NCBI RefSeq assembly: GCF_019636075.1
Contig: NZ_JAHBYG010000015.1
Span: forward strand, 1 to 64,000
From: Ferrovibrio sp.
GTDB lineage: Bacteria > Pseudomonadota > Alphaproteobacteria > Ferrovibrionales > Ferrovibrionaceae
Length of the DNA: 64,000 nt
Reading direction: 5' to 3'
Part shown: piece after piece, positions 52,330-59,526 of the stretch
Numbering within the stretch: the stretch's first letter is position 1
Layout: every line of letters begins with the position of its first letter
Translations under genes and position numbers: made by a program
Notes under the pieces: model-generated
What the model was told of the DNA's origin: nothing
The model's database searches: none
The model's input: the letters and a program-made list of their open reading frames with translations, nothing else

Positions 52330-53066
52330 GCCGCGGCCTCCGCATCGGCTTCTTCTTCGCCCGCCTCGGCATCGGTATCGCTTTCCTGCCGGCGCGGCAC
52401 CACATGCAGCAGCGGCATCACCAGCAGCCGGTCGGGCGACAGCGCGGCTTGCAGGCGGTCGAAACAGGCCTGGGGGTCGTCGATATCGGTGATCAGCACC
52501 GCGTCGGCGGTCAGGCCGGCCTGTTGCAAGGCAGATAGATCGTGAAACACCGGAATGGCGGCAAAGCTTTCCACGTTGCGCCGGGCATCCAGGATGCCAA
52601 GGATTTCGATGCCCAGTTCCTGTGCCGAAAGGCTGACGATCTCGGCCAACTCGCCGCAGCCGGCCAGCACGATGCGCTTATGGCCGCGCTTGCGGGCATC
52701 CAGCAGCAGATCGGTGGATTGCTGCCGGGCGCGGCGGAAAAACCGCAGCGAGTCGGACAAGTAATCGCGGGTGAGGGCGGCCTTTTCGGCAAAGCCTTCG
52801 GGGGTGAGATAATACAAAAAGCGCCGGGCCGGGGCCTGACGCATCTTGATCCAGCCCTTGCCGACGGCGCGCTTGAGATAGGCATTGGCCAGGCCGAGCG
52901 CCACGCCCATGCGGCCGGCCAGGCCGCGCTGAGAAACCTTCGGCGCCTCGGCCACACCCACCAGCAGGCTGAGGGTGGGGGCCATGTCGCTGACCGGCTC
53001 GTGCGGGCCAGATGCGTTTCGGCTCGTCTCCGAGGATAGGTGGGCTGAATCCCGCTTTGCGTTCAT
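52326..53066 (-). CDS. Winged-helix regulator with Rossmann-like C-terminal domain
   Basis: 246 residues. The first part (about 25-105) is a winged HTH (SQRGLAGRMGVALGLANAYLK, then wing region ARRFLYYLTPEGFAEKAAL). The second half has RIVLAGCGELAEIVSLSA, a nucleotide-binding-like loop, and DARRNVESFAAIPVF, resembling a CoA/NAD-binding Rossmann fold such as in sugar-linked regulators. The C-terminal tail is strongly acidic (EAGEEEADAEAAA). It probably heads the operon with the RfaH-like, asnB and waaA genes. ATG 53066 is used; the alternative TTG start is at 53102. Confidence 0.75.
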   Translation of the reverse strand: MNAKRDSAHLSSETSRNASGPHEPVSDMAPTLSLLVGVAEAPKVSQRGLAGRMGVALGLANAYLKRAVGKGWIKMRQAPARRFLYYLTPEGFAEKAALTRDYLSDSLRFFRRARQQSTDLLLDARKRGHKRIVLAGCGELAEIVSLSAQELGIEILGILDARRNVESFAAIPVFHDLSALQQAGLTADAVLITDIDDPQACFDRLQAALSPDRLLVMPLLHVVPRRQESDTDAEAGEEEADAEAAA

Positions 53067-53111
53067 ACCATGAACATTAGCGGGTTCGGACGGCTGGCGC
53101 AAGGCCGGAAT

Positions 53112-54218
53112 TTAAGTGGATTTGGCGGTTTTGCGCTGTTGTCCGGGATTATCGGTCAGGCGTGGCAGCCGCTCGATAGCGGTGTCGGAATTGCTGATGC
53201 TGCCTGGCCGCACACTGATGGCGGTGGGGCTGGGTGGGCGACCGGATGTTTCTGCGGGCCAAACCTGGGCGACCAGCACCTGTTGCGGCTGGCTGCCGCC
53301 ATCCAAAGTGAGCGGCAGCATGAGGCGCCGGGTGCGGCTGGTGCCGCCGTCATTCCATTTGAACTGGCTTTCCGAATAGACCGGGGCGGCGGTCTCGTAG
53401 GTTTTGAGGAACAGGCTTTTGATATAGGCGGCATAATCGCCGGTCATGAATTCGTCGATGGTGAGGCCGGTATAATCGCGGCCATAGCGGGCCACCATCT
53501 CGGTACCCACCAGGCGGAAGCGTACCTGAAACGGATCATGCAGCAATTCGCCCACGATCAGATGCGGCAGCAACTGACGCGGCATATCCACCGGCGAGAT
53601 ATCGCTACGGCGCGGCATGGCGCGCTTGCCGCGCTTGGCCGACCAGTAAAGCGCGGCTTCCATCAGCAGCGGTTCGTCGGTGAAAGGCAGGCTGGCGGCG
53701 AAGCGGGCGCGCTGGGCGGGCGTGCCGGTTTGATAGCGCAGGGTACGGCCGATCAGGCCAGCCAGTTCGTAAAGCGCTACAACATCGCTTTCCGACCATA
53801 TGCGTTCGGGTCCGCATTGCTCGCAGCACAGGATCGCCGCCGGCCTGTCTTCATGATCCACGATCAGGAAATCCAGCAGGCTGCTCACCCCGTTGGGGCG
53901 CAGATATTCCTCTGCCATGGCGGCGGTGGCGGGATGCGTGGCGATATCGGTCACCGCCACGATGCGGTCGCGCAGCAGCACTTCGGTATAAGGCATGGCG
54001 GCCATACGATCGATGCTCTGGCCGGAGGCGAAGCTGTTGCTGCGGCTATCGAGCTGGCGCTGGCAGGTGAGGCTGCCATCGGGTTCGAAATACCACAGGC
54101 TGGTGCGGCTGGCGCCGGTGGCCTCGGCGGCATCGCTGCATACCGCCTCGAACAGCCGCAGCAGGCCATCGCGCGTTTGCGCGGCCAGGAAGGCGGCTTG
54201 GCTGCGTTGCATGACCAT
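53112..54218 (-). CDS. GAF- and PAS_5-type sensor protein
   Basis: 368 residues. An N-terminal GAF-like domain (about 10-160) with ATGASRTSLWYFEPDGSL, and a C-terminal PAS_5-like domain with YWSAKRGKRAMPRRSDISPV and DMPRQLLPHLIVGEL, as in many Rhodospirillales proteins (PF07310). No kinase, cyclase or EAL/GGDEF output domain is attached, so it may bind a partner. It is 45 bp downstream of nothing else on this strand and ends just before the operon regulator at 52326-53066. Confidence 0.78.
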   Translation of the reverse strand: MVMQRSQAAFLAAQTRDGLLRLFEAVCSDAAEATGASRTSLWYFEPDGSLTCQRQLDSRSNSFASGQSIDRMAAMPYTEVLLRDRIVAVTDIATHPATAAMAEEYLRPNGVSSLLDFLIVDHEDRPAAILCCEQCGPERIWSESDVVALYELAGLIGRTLRYQTGTPAQRARFAASLPFTDEPLLMEAALYWSAKRGKRAMPRRSDISPVDMPRQLLPHLIVGELLHDPFQVRFRLVGTEMVARYGRDYTGLTIDEFMTGDYAAYIKSLFLKTYETAAPVYSESQFKWNDGGTSRTRRLMLPLTLDGGSQPQQVLVAQVWPAETSGRPPSPTAISVRPGSISNSDTAIERLPRLTDNPGQQRKTAKST

Positions 54219-54284
54219 GGGATTTGCCCGGCAGTAGCTCCGGCAACAATTCGGTCATGAAATGAGCGTTCTGGGAAGTGGTTT

Positions 54285-55040
54285 TTACCACATTTGCGTG
54301 TATTCGCCGGCCAGCAGCCGGCTGGCATAGAGCGGCACGACCTCGCTGGCCGGGCCTTCATGGGCCTCGCGGAACAGCGAGCGGCCTTCCGAGGGTTCGA
54401 GATTCAGCTCCACCGTATGGGCCTTGCCCCGCCGCGCCTCGGCCACGAAACCGGCGGCCGGATACACATTGCCCGAGGTGCCGATGGAGATGAACAGGTC
54501 GCAGGCTTCCAGTGCCTGCTGGATGCGGTCCATGTAGAACGGCATCTCGCCGAACCAGACCACATGCGGCCGCAGATAGCCGGGCAATTCGCAGGCCGGG
54601 CAGACGCTGGCGATGTCGATATCGGTGCGGCATTCGCGGATCGAGCCGCAATTCTCGCAGCGGATTTTCAGCAATTCGCCATGCATGTGCAGCAGCCGTT
54701 CTGAACCGGCGCGTTCATGCAGGTCGTCCACATTCTGCGTCACCAGCAGGAAATCGTGATCTGCTCCGGTTATCTTGCGGCCGCGCGCCATCCAGGCCTG
54801 TTCCAGTTCGGCCAGGGCGAAATGCGCGGCATTGGGTTCGGCATCCAGCAGATTGCGGCGGCGGGCATTGTAGAAGTCGTGCACCAGAGTGGGATTGCGG
54901 GCGAAGCCTTCCGGCGTGGCCACGTCGCGCAGATCATATTTGGTCCACAGCCCATCCTTGTCGCGGAAAGTGCCCAGGCCGGATTCCGCGGAAATGCCCG
55001 CGCCGGTAAGGATGACGATACGCCGGTAATCAGGCTGCAT
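54285..55040 (-). CDS. cobB: Sirtuin-type NAD-dependent protein deacylase
   Basis: 251 residues. [15 protein letters not shown] binds [15 protein letters not shown] follows, His120 in HMHGEL is the catalytic base, and Cys128, Cys131, Cys147 and Cys150 bind zinc. Tyr57 and Arg60 in FYNARRRNL are the residues of class III sirtuins that bind succinyl and malonyl groups, so desuccinylation is likely. It follows thpR by 5 bp. Confidence 0.94.
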   Translation of the reverse strand: MQPDYRRIVILTGAGISAESGLGTFRDKDGLWTKYDLRDVATPEGFARNPTLVHDFYNARRRNLLDAEPNAAHFALAELEQAWMARGRKITGADHDFLLVTQNVDDLHERAGSERLLHMHGELLKIRCENCGSIRECRTDIDIASVCPACELPGYLRPHVVWFGEMPFYMDRIQQALEACDLFISIGTSGNVYPAAGFVAEARRGKAHTVELNLEPSEGRSLFREAHEGPASEVVPLYASRLLAGEYTQMW

Positions 55041-55045
55041 GCGCT

Positions 55046-55738
55046 CTATTCGGCGGGGCCGCCGCCAGCATTGCCATAGGCCGGCATGCTACGTTCGGCG
55101 CCGAAATAGTTTTCAGCTTCCTTCTCCCAATCGGCGCCGTCTTCCCAGCCTTCCTCCTGCCAGTTCTCGGCCTCCTGGTCCATCCAGCTGAAATCCTGGC
55201 TGCCATCCAGGCGATAGATACGCTCGGGCGTATAGATCGCGCCGTTGGAAGACAGGAAGCTGGAAAACAGCGTGAAGCCTTCGCAGGTGAAGCTGGGCGG
55301 CGTGGCCAGGCCATGATGGGCCAGATAGGCGCAAAGCCGTTCCGATGGCGCGTTGTTCAACCGTGCAAGCGTAACATGCGGGGTGAATTTACGCCGGTCC
55401 GGCGGCAGGCCGATGCGTGCCATTGCGCCGTCTATCTTGTCGTGTAGGCGGGTGAGCATGCCGCTTGGCCGCACGCCCGCCCAAAGGCTGTGCGCCTTGC
55501 GTTTGTCGCCGAAAGTGCCCACGCCATGCAGCTCCACGGGAAAGCTGGGCATGGTGATCTGGCCCAGTTCCTCCATTGCCGCCCGGGCGGTGCGGCCATC
55601 CACCTCGCCGATGAAGCGCAGGGTGATGTGGAATTGTTCGGGGTTGACCCAGCGTGCGCCGGGTACGCCGGCGCAAAGGCCGCGCAGGCTATCGCCAGAG
55701 GCATCGGGAATCTGCAGTGCGACGAACAGGCGGATCAT
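55046..55738 (-). CDS. thpR: RNA 2',3'-cyclic phosphodiesterase
   Basis: 230 residues. The two H-x-T-x motifs, HITL (His37) and HVTL (His121), form the active site of 2H phosphoesterases that open 2',3'-cyclic ends of RNA. The ThpR family is about 180 residues; here an acidic/aromatic tail of about 45 residues ([20 protein letters not shown]) follows the fold. It is upstream of the sirtuin gene in one operon. Confidence 0.88.
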   Translation of the reverse strand: MIRLFVALQIPDASGDSLRGLCAGVPGARWVNPEQFHITLRFIGEVDGRTARAAMEELGQITMPSFPVELHGVGTFGDKRKAHSLWAGVRPSGMLTRLHDKIDGAMARIGLPPDRRKFTPHVTLARLNNAPSERLCAYLAHHGLATPPSFTCEGFTLFSSFLSSNGAIYTPERIYRLDGSQDFSWMDQEAENWQEEGWEDGADWEKEAENYFGAERSMPAYGNAGGGPAE

Positions 55739-55811
55739 GACACGCTACTCCTCTTGCTGAGAGGACAACGAAATCGCCCTGCCGCCAGTGACGACGGATC
55801 AGGCGCCGGGC

Positions 55812-56879
55812 TTAGGCACAGGGATTCGGCTGGTCGCGGTGTATGGCTTCTATCGCCGCCAGCAATTCGGCCGGGAGCGTGAGGTCAGCCGCGTCGATAT
55901 TGCTCTTCAGTTGCTCCATGCTGGTTGCGCCGATGATATTGGCCGTCACGAACGGCCGCGAATACACGAAGGCCAGCGCCATCTGCGCCGGATCGAGCCC
56001 ATGCTGGCGGGCCAGCGCCACATAGCGTGCGGCGGCGCGTTCGGCCTGCGGGTTGGAATAGCGGGTGAAGCGGCTGAACAGCGTAAGCCGCGCCCCTTCC
56101 GGCTTGGCGCCGTTGAGGTATTTGCCGCTCAGCACGCCCATCGCCAGCGGCGAATAGGCCAGCAGGCCCACATCTTCGCGATGCGCCGGCTCGGCCAGGC
56201 CGAGTTCGAAGCTGCGGTTCAGCAGGTTGTAGGGATTCTGGATGCTGACGATACGCGGCAGGCCCTTGGCCTCGGATTGATGCAGATGATGCATCACGCC
56301 CCAGGGCGTTTCGTTGGATACGCCGAAATGGCGGATTTTACCCTCGCGTGTCAGCGCCGCCATGGTGTCTAGAATCTCGGCGATGGCAACGATGCCGGTT
56401 TCTTCCACATGGGTGTAGTTGGCCTGGCCGAAAGTGTTGGTCTGGCGATCCGGCCAGTGGGTTTGATACAGGTCGATGTAATCGGTGTTCAGCCTTTTCA
56501 GGCTGTGTTCCACCGCATAGCGGATCTGCTTCGGGGTGAGATCGCTGGCCGGCACCGTGTTGTTGCGCAGCCAGGCGAAATCGCCGCGCCCGGGCCCGGG
56601 ATAGCCGCGGCCCGCAACCTTGCTGGCGAGGATGATCTTGTCGCGCTTGCCGCGCGCCTTCAGCCAGCTGCCGATATAGCTTTCGGTGCGGCCCTGGGTT
56701 TCGGCCTTGGGCGGCACCGGATACATCTCGGCAGTGTCGATGAAATTGATGCCGCGTTCGAGGGCGTAATCGAGCTGGGCATGCGCCTCGGCCTCGGTGG
56801 TTTGCTCGCCCCAGGTCATGCTGCCAAGGCAGGTCAGGCTTACCCGGATATCGGTACGGCCCAAACGACGGAACTGCAT
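55812..56879 (-). CDS. tas: Aldo/keto reductase, Tas-like
   Basis: 355 residues, TIM barrel. Asp48, Tyr53 (DTAEMYPVP) and Lys87 (LASKVAG) with His near 120 form the AKR catalytic tetrad; RRLGRTDIRVSLTCLG is the usual start. The length and the EMYPVPPK segment match E. coli Tas. ATG 56879 has GGGGTGATG upstream; the longer frame to 57224 is rejected. It is not in an obvious operon with its neighbours. Confidence 0.9.
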   Translation of the reverse strand: MQFRRLGRTDIRVSLTCLGSMTWGEQTTEAEAHAQLDYALERGINFIDTAEMYPVPPKAETQGRTESYIGSWLKARGKRDKIILASKVAGRGYPGPGRGDFAWLRNNTVPASDLTPKQIRYAVEHSLKRLNTDYIDLYQTHWPDRQTNTFGQANYTHVEETGIVAIAEILDTMAALTREGKIRHFGVSNETPWGVMHHLHQSEAKGLPRIVSIQNPYNLLNRSFELGLAEPAHREDVGLLAYSPLAMGVLSGKYLNGAKPEGARLTLFSRFTRYSNPQAERAAARYVALARQHGLDPAQMALAFVYSRPFVTANIIGATSMEQLKSNIDAADLTLPAELLAAIEAIHRDQPNPCA

Positions 56880-57009
56880 GGCATCACCCCAGACACAAAC
56901 GCTAATCTGGACGACATATTGTAGGTGTTTGCCCTGCAAAACAACAACTAATTGAGGTTTGGCGGCGGGTCTGGGGTATTTCCCTGGGGCTATTTCCCTG
57001 GGGGGTATT

Positions 57010-57813
57010 TCAGCGTGCAGCCAGCAGCAGCTCCGCCAGTTCCACGAAACCAGTGCCGCCTTCGCCCCGGGTGATATAGGCGGGCGGGGCGGCGATGCGG
57101 TCCAGGAAGGGCTGCACATTGGCCACCCCCACCGAGAGCGGAAAATAGCCGAACATCGGCGCGTCGTTGGGGCTGTCGCCGGAAAACGCCATATTGTCGC
57201 GGGCGGCATCCAGGTCCAGGCCATAGCAATCGCGGAAGAATTGCCGGGTCATGCTCAACTTGTCCCAATCGCCGAACCAGCCATTCACGTGGATCGAACT
57301 GACCTTGGCGGTGGCGCCATGGGCCTCGAACAGGGCCTGGATCCGCTCGATGCTGGCACGCGGCAGCGGCGGCACGTCTTCGCAGAAATCCACCGCCAGA
57401 TCGCATTCGCGGTATTGTTGGTCGGAGGCCAGCGCGCAGCCCGGCACTTCGCGCAGGATCACCTGGGCCAGATCGGCCAGCTTGCGGCGCGCTTCGCTAC
57501 GTTCGGCATCCGATAGCCAGAAGCGGCGATGCATCTTTTTCGCCGTGCGGTCGTAGCGCATATACAGCGCGCCATTCTCGCCCACGATGCCGGCCACCGG
57601 CCAGAAGCGGGCGATCATGTCGCACCAGCCGGCCGGGCGGCCGGTGATCGGCACCACCTGGATGCCGGCGGCGTCCAATCGCTCCAGCGCGCCATAGGCG
57701 GCGGCTTCCAGTCGGCCATGGCTGGTCAATGTGTCGTCGATATCGGTGAGCAGGAATTGCACGCCCCGGCGCGCCGGCAGCGGCATTTCGGAAAGCGGGC
57801 GAGGTGCGACCAT
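57010..57813 (-). CDS. HAD-IIB-like phosphatase
   Basis: 267 residues. FLLTDIDDTLTSHG is motif I (two Asp), VPITGRPAGW motif II, and FSGDSPNDAPMFGYFPLSVG the Asp-rich motif IV, giving a Cof/sucrose- or mannosyl-phosphoglycerate phosphatase type. Cap domain of subclass II is between. Substrate not readable. ATG 57813 is chosen; an upstream frame would overlap the divergent phaJ-like gene. Confidence 0.83.
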   Translation of the reverse strand: MVAPRPLSEMPLPARRGVQFLLTDIDDTLTSHGRLEAAAYGALERLDAAGIQVVPITGRPAGWCDMIARFWPVAGIVGENGALYMRYDRTAKKMHRRFWLSDAERSEARRKLADLAQVILREVPGCALASDQQYRECDLAVDFCEDVPPLPRASIERIQALFEAHGATAKVSSIHVNGWFGDWDKLSMTRQFFRDCYGLDLDAARDNMAFSGDSPNDAPMFGYFPLSVGVANVQPFLDRIAAPPAYITRGEGGTGFVELAELLLAAR

Positions 57814-57832
57814 AGATGTACAGGCCCAATGC

Positions 57833-57861
57833 TTGCCGGGGTTTTGGGGGGTCAGTATAGT
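57833..57861 (+). promoter_or_regulatory. Sigma-70 promoter for phaJ-like and ribF genes
   Basis: TTGCCG (57833-57838), 17-bp spacer, TATAGT (57856-57861). The start near 57868 leaves a leader of about 70 nt. Confidence 0.55.
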
Positions 57862-57938
57862 CCGGCCGCCCTTGGTGGTCGCATTCGCGGCCCGGCCTGT
57901 CAACCGCGCAAGCGCCTCGTATTCCAGGATTTCCAGCA

Positions 57939-58373
57939 ATGAATCAGCAGATTTTGCACGGGCTTTATATCGAGGATATTTCGGTGGGCATGTCGGCCGA
58001 ATACAGCAAGACCGTAACGGAGGCCGATATCCGGCTTTTCGCCGAGGTTTCGGGCGACACCAATCCGGTGCATATGAACCAGGATTTTGCCGCGCACACC
58101 ATCTTCAAGGGCCGCATCGCCCATGGCATGCTGGGTGCGGCGCTGATCTCCACCGTATTCGGCACCAAGCTGCCTGGCCCCGGCGCGATCTATCTCAGCC
58201 AGGATCTGCGCTTCAAGGCGCCGGTGCGGATCGGCGATACGGTGGTGGCCAAGGTGACGGCTGTGGATGTGAACACCGCGCGCCGCCGGGTGAAGTTCGC
58301 CTGCGAATGCCGGGTGGGCGATACCGTGGTGATCGATGGCGAAGCCACCTTGATGGTGGATAGCCGCATATAA
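57939..58373 (+). CDS. phaJ: MaoC-like (R)-specific enoyl-CoA hydratase
   Basis: 144 residues, single hot-dog domain. SGDTNPVHMN has the catalytic Asp and His, and FKGRIAHGML the following loop; these are the hydratase 2 motifs of PhaJ. It makes (R)-3-hydroxyacyl-CoA from trans-2-enoyl-CoA, feeding polyhydroxyalkanoate synthesis or beta-oxidation. No other pha gene is near. ribF follows after 9 bp. Confidence 0.88.
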   Translation: MNQQILHGLYIEDISVGMSAEYSKTVTEADIRLFAEVSGDTNPVHMNQDFAAHTIFKGRIAHGMLGAALISTVFGTKLPGPGAIYLSQDLRFKAPVRIGDTVVAKVTAVDVNTARRRVKFACECRVGDTVVIDGEATLMVDSRI

Positions 58374-58382
58374 GGTTTTGCG

Positions 58383-59339
58383 ATGAGCCCCAACGCAAAT
58401 CCGGCCTCCTATTATTCGATCGGTGCTGCCGCGCTGCTAGCCGCCGAGCGCGGCGGTGTGGCTGCGCTGGGCAATTTCGATGGCGTGCATAAGGGCCATC
58501 AGGCCTTGCTGGCCGAGGCGCGGCGCGTGGCAGGCAATGCGGCGCCGGTTCTGGCGATTACCTTCGATCCGCACCCGCGCCGCTATTTCATGCCGGATGC
58601 GCCGCCTTTCCAACTCGACAGCCTGGCCCACAAGGCGCAGTTGTTGAAGGCATTGGGCGCCAGCGCGGTGGTGGCTTTGCGCTTCGACCCGGCGCTGGCG
58701 GAATTGAGCCCGCAGGCTTTCGTGACCGATATTCTGGCCCGCGATCTCGGCCTCAGGCATGTGGTGGTGGGCTACGATTTCACCTTCGGCAAGGCGCGTG
58801 CCGGCAATACCGCGCTGTTGCAAAGCCTGGGTGCCGCGCATGGCATCGGCCTCAGCATCGTGCAATCCCAGGGCGATGGAAACGGCGCCTATTCCTCCAC
58901 CCGCATCCGCAGCCTGTTGCAGGCCGGCGCACCGGATCAGGCCGCCGAGTTGCTCGGCCGCTATTGGGAAGTGGAGGGTCTGGTGCAGCGGGGCGACCAG
59001 CGCGGCCGCACCATCGGCTTTCCCACCGCCAATGTGGATATGGGCGATTACCTGGTGCCGAAGTTGGGGGTTTATGCCATCCGGGTGCGCCTGTCCGATG
59101 GTTCCGAGCGGGAGGGCGTGGCCAATCTGGGCCTGCGCCCCACCTTCGGCAAGGACAAGGTAGCGCTGGAGGCGCATCTGTTCGATTTCCAGGGCGACCT
59201 CTATGGCCAGGCTTTGCGGGTGGCTTTCATCGGGTTCATCCGGCCGGAGCGCAAATTCGCCGGCCTGGACGAATTGAAGGCGCAGATCGCCGCCGATGCG
59301 CTCAAGGCAAGGGAAATCCTGGCGCTCAGCCCGCGCTAG
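58383..59339 (+). CDS. ribF: Bifunctional riboflavin kinase/FAD synthetase
   Basis: 318 residues. FAD synthetase domain with GNFDGVHKGHQALL and GYDFTFGKARAGN, YSSTRIRSLLQ closing it, then the riboflavin kinase domain from about 185 (GRTIGFPTANVDM). It makes FMN and FAD. Gene order phaJ-like, ribF, ileS, lspA is on one strand. Confidence 0.95.
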   Translation: MSPNANPASYYSIGAAALLAAERGGVAALGNFDGVHKGHQALLAEARRVAGNAAPVLAITFDPHPRRYFMPDAPPFQLDSLAHKAQLLKALGASAVVALRFDPALAELSPQAFVTDILARDLGLRHVVVGYDFTFGKARAGNTALLQSLGAAHGIGLSIVQSQGDGNGAYSSTRIRSLLQAGAPDQAAELLGRYWEVEGLVQRGDQRGRTIGFPTANVDMGDYLVPKLGVYAIRVRLSDGSEREGVANLGLRPTFGKDKVALEAHLFDFQGDLYGQALRVAFIGFIRPERKFAGLDELKAQIAADALKAREILALSPR

Positions 59340-59431
59340 GCTTGGCAGCGCCGGGAGGGGATGCTAAATCCTTGCCCCACCATGCCTAGGCAGCTTCCGA
59401 TACGCCTGATTTCCGGGTCGCGAATTATCCG

Positions 59432-59456
59432 CCCGGCCCGCCGCTGACGGGCCGGG
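59432..59456 (+). terminator. Strong hairpin in the ileS leader
   Basis: CCCGGCCCG, 7-nt loop, CGGGCCGGG, a 9-bp perfect stem. No T-run follows, so it may act as a Rho-independent-like pause, a protective 5' structure, or a stop for ribF transcription. No T-box features are visible. Confidence 0.4.
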
Positions 59457-59526
59457 ACCAGAGCCGTATTCGCCCTTCTCGCCATCCCGCCGGATGGCTC
59501 ATTTCCGAACATTGCAGGCCAAGACC

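Noticed and set aside
59340-59526. T-box or other leader regulator for ileS
   Set aside because: No T-box bulge sequence or specifier structure is visible; only a plain hairpin.
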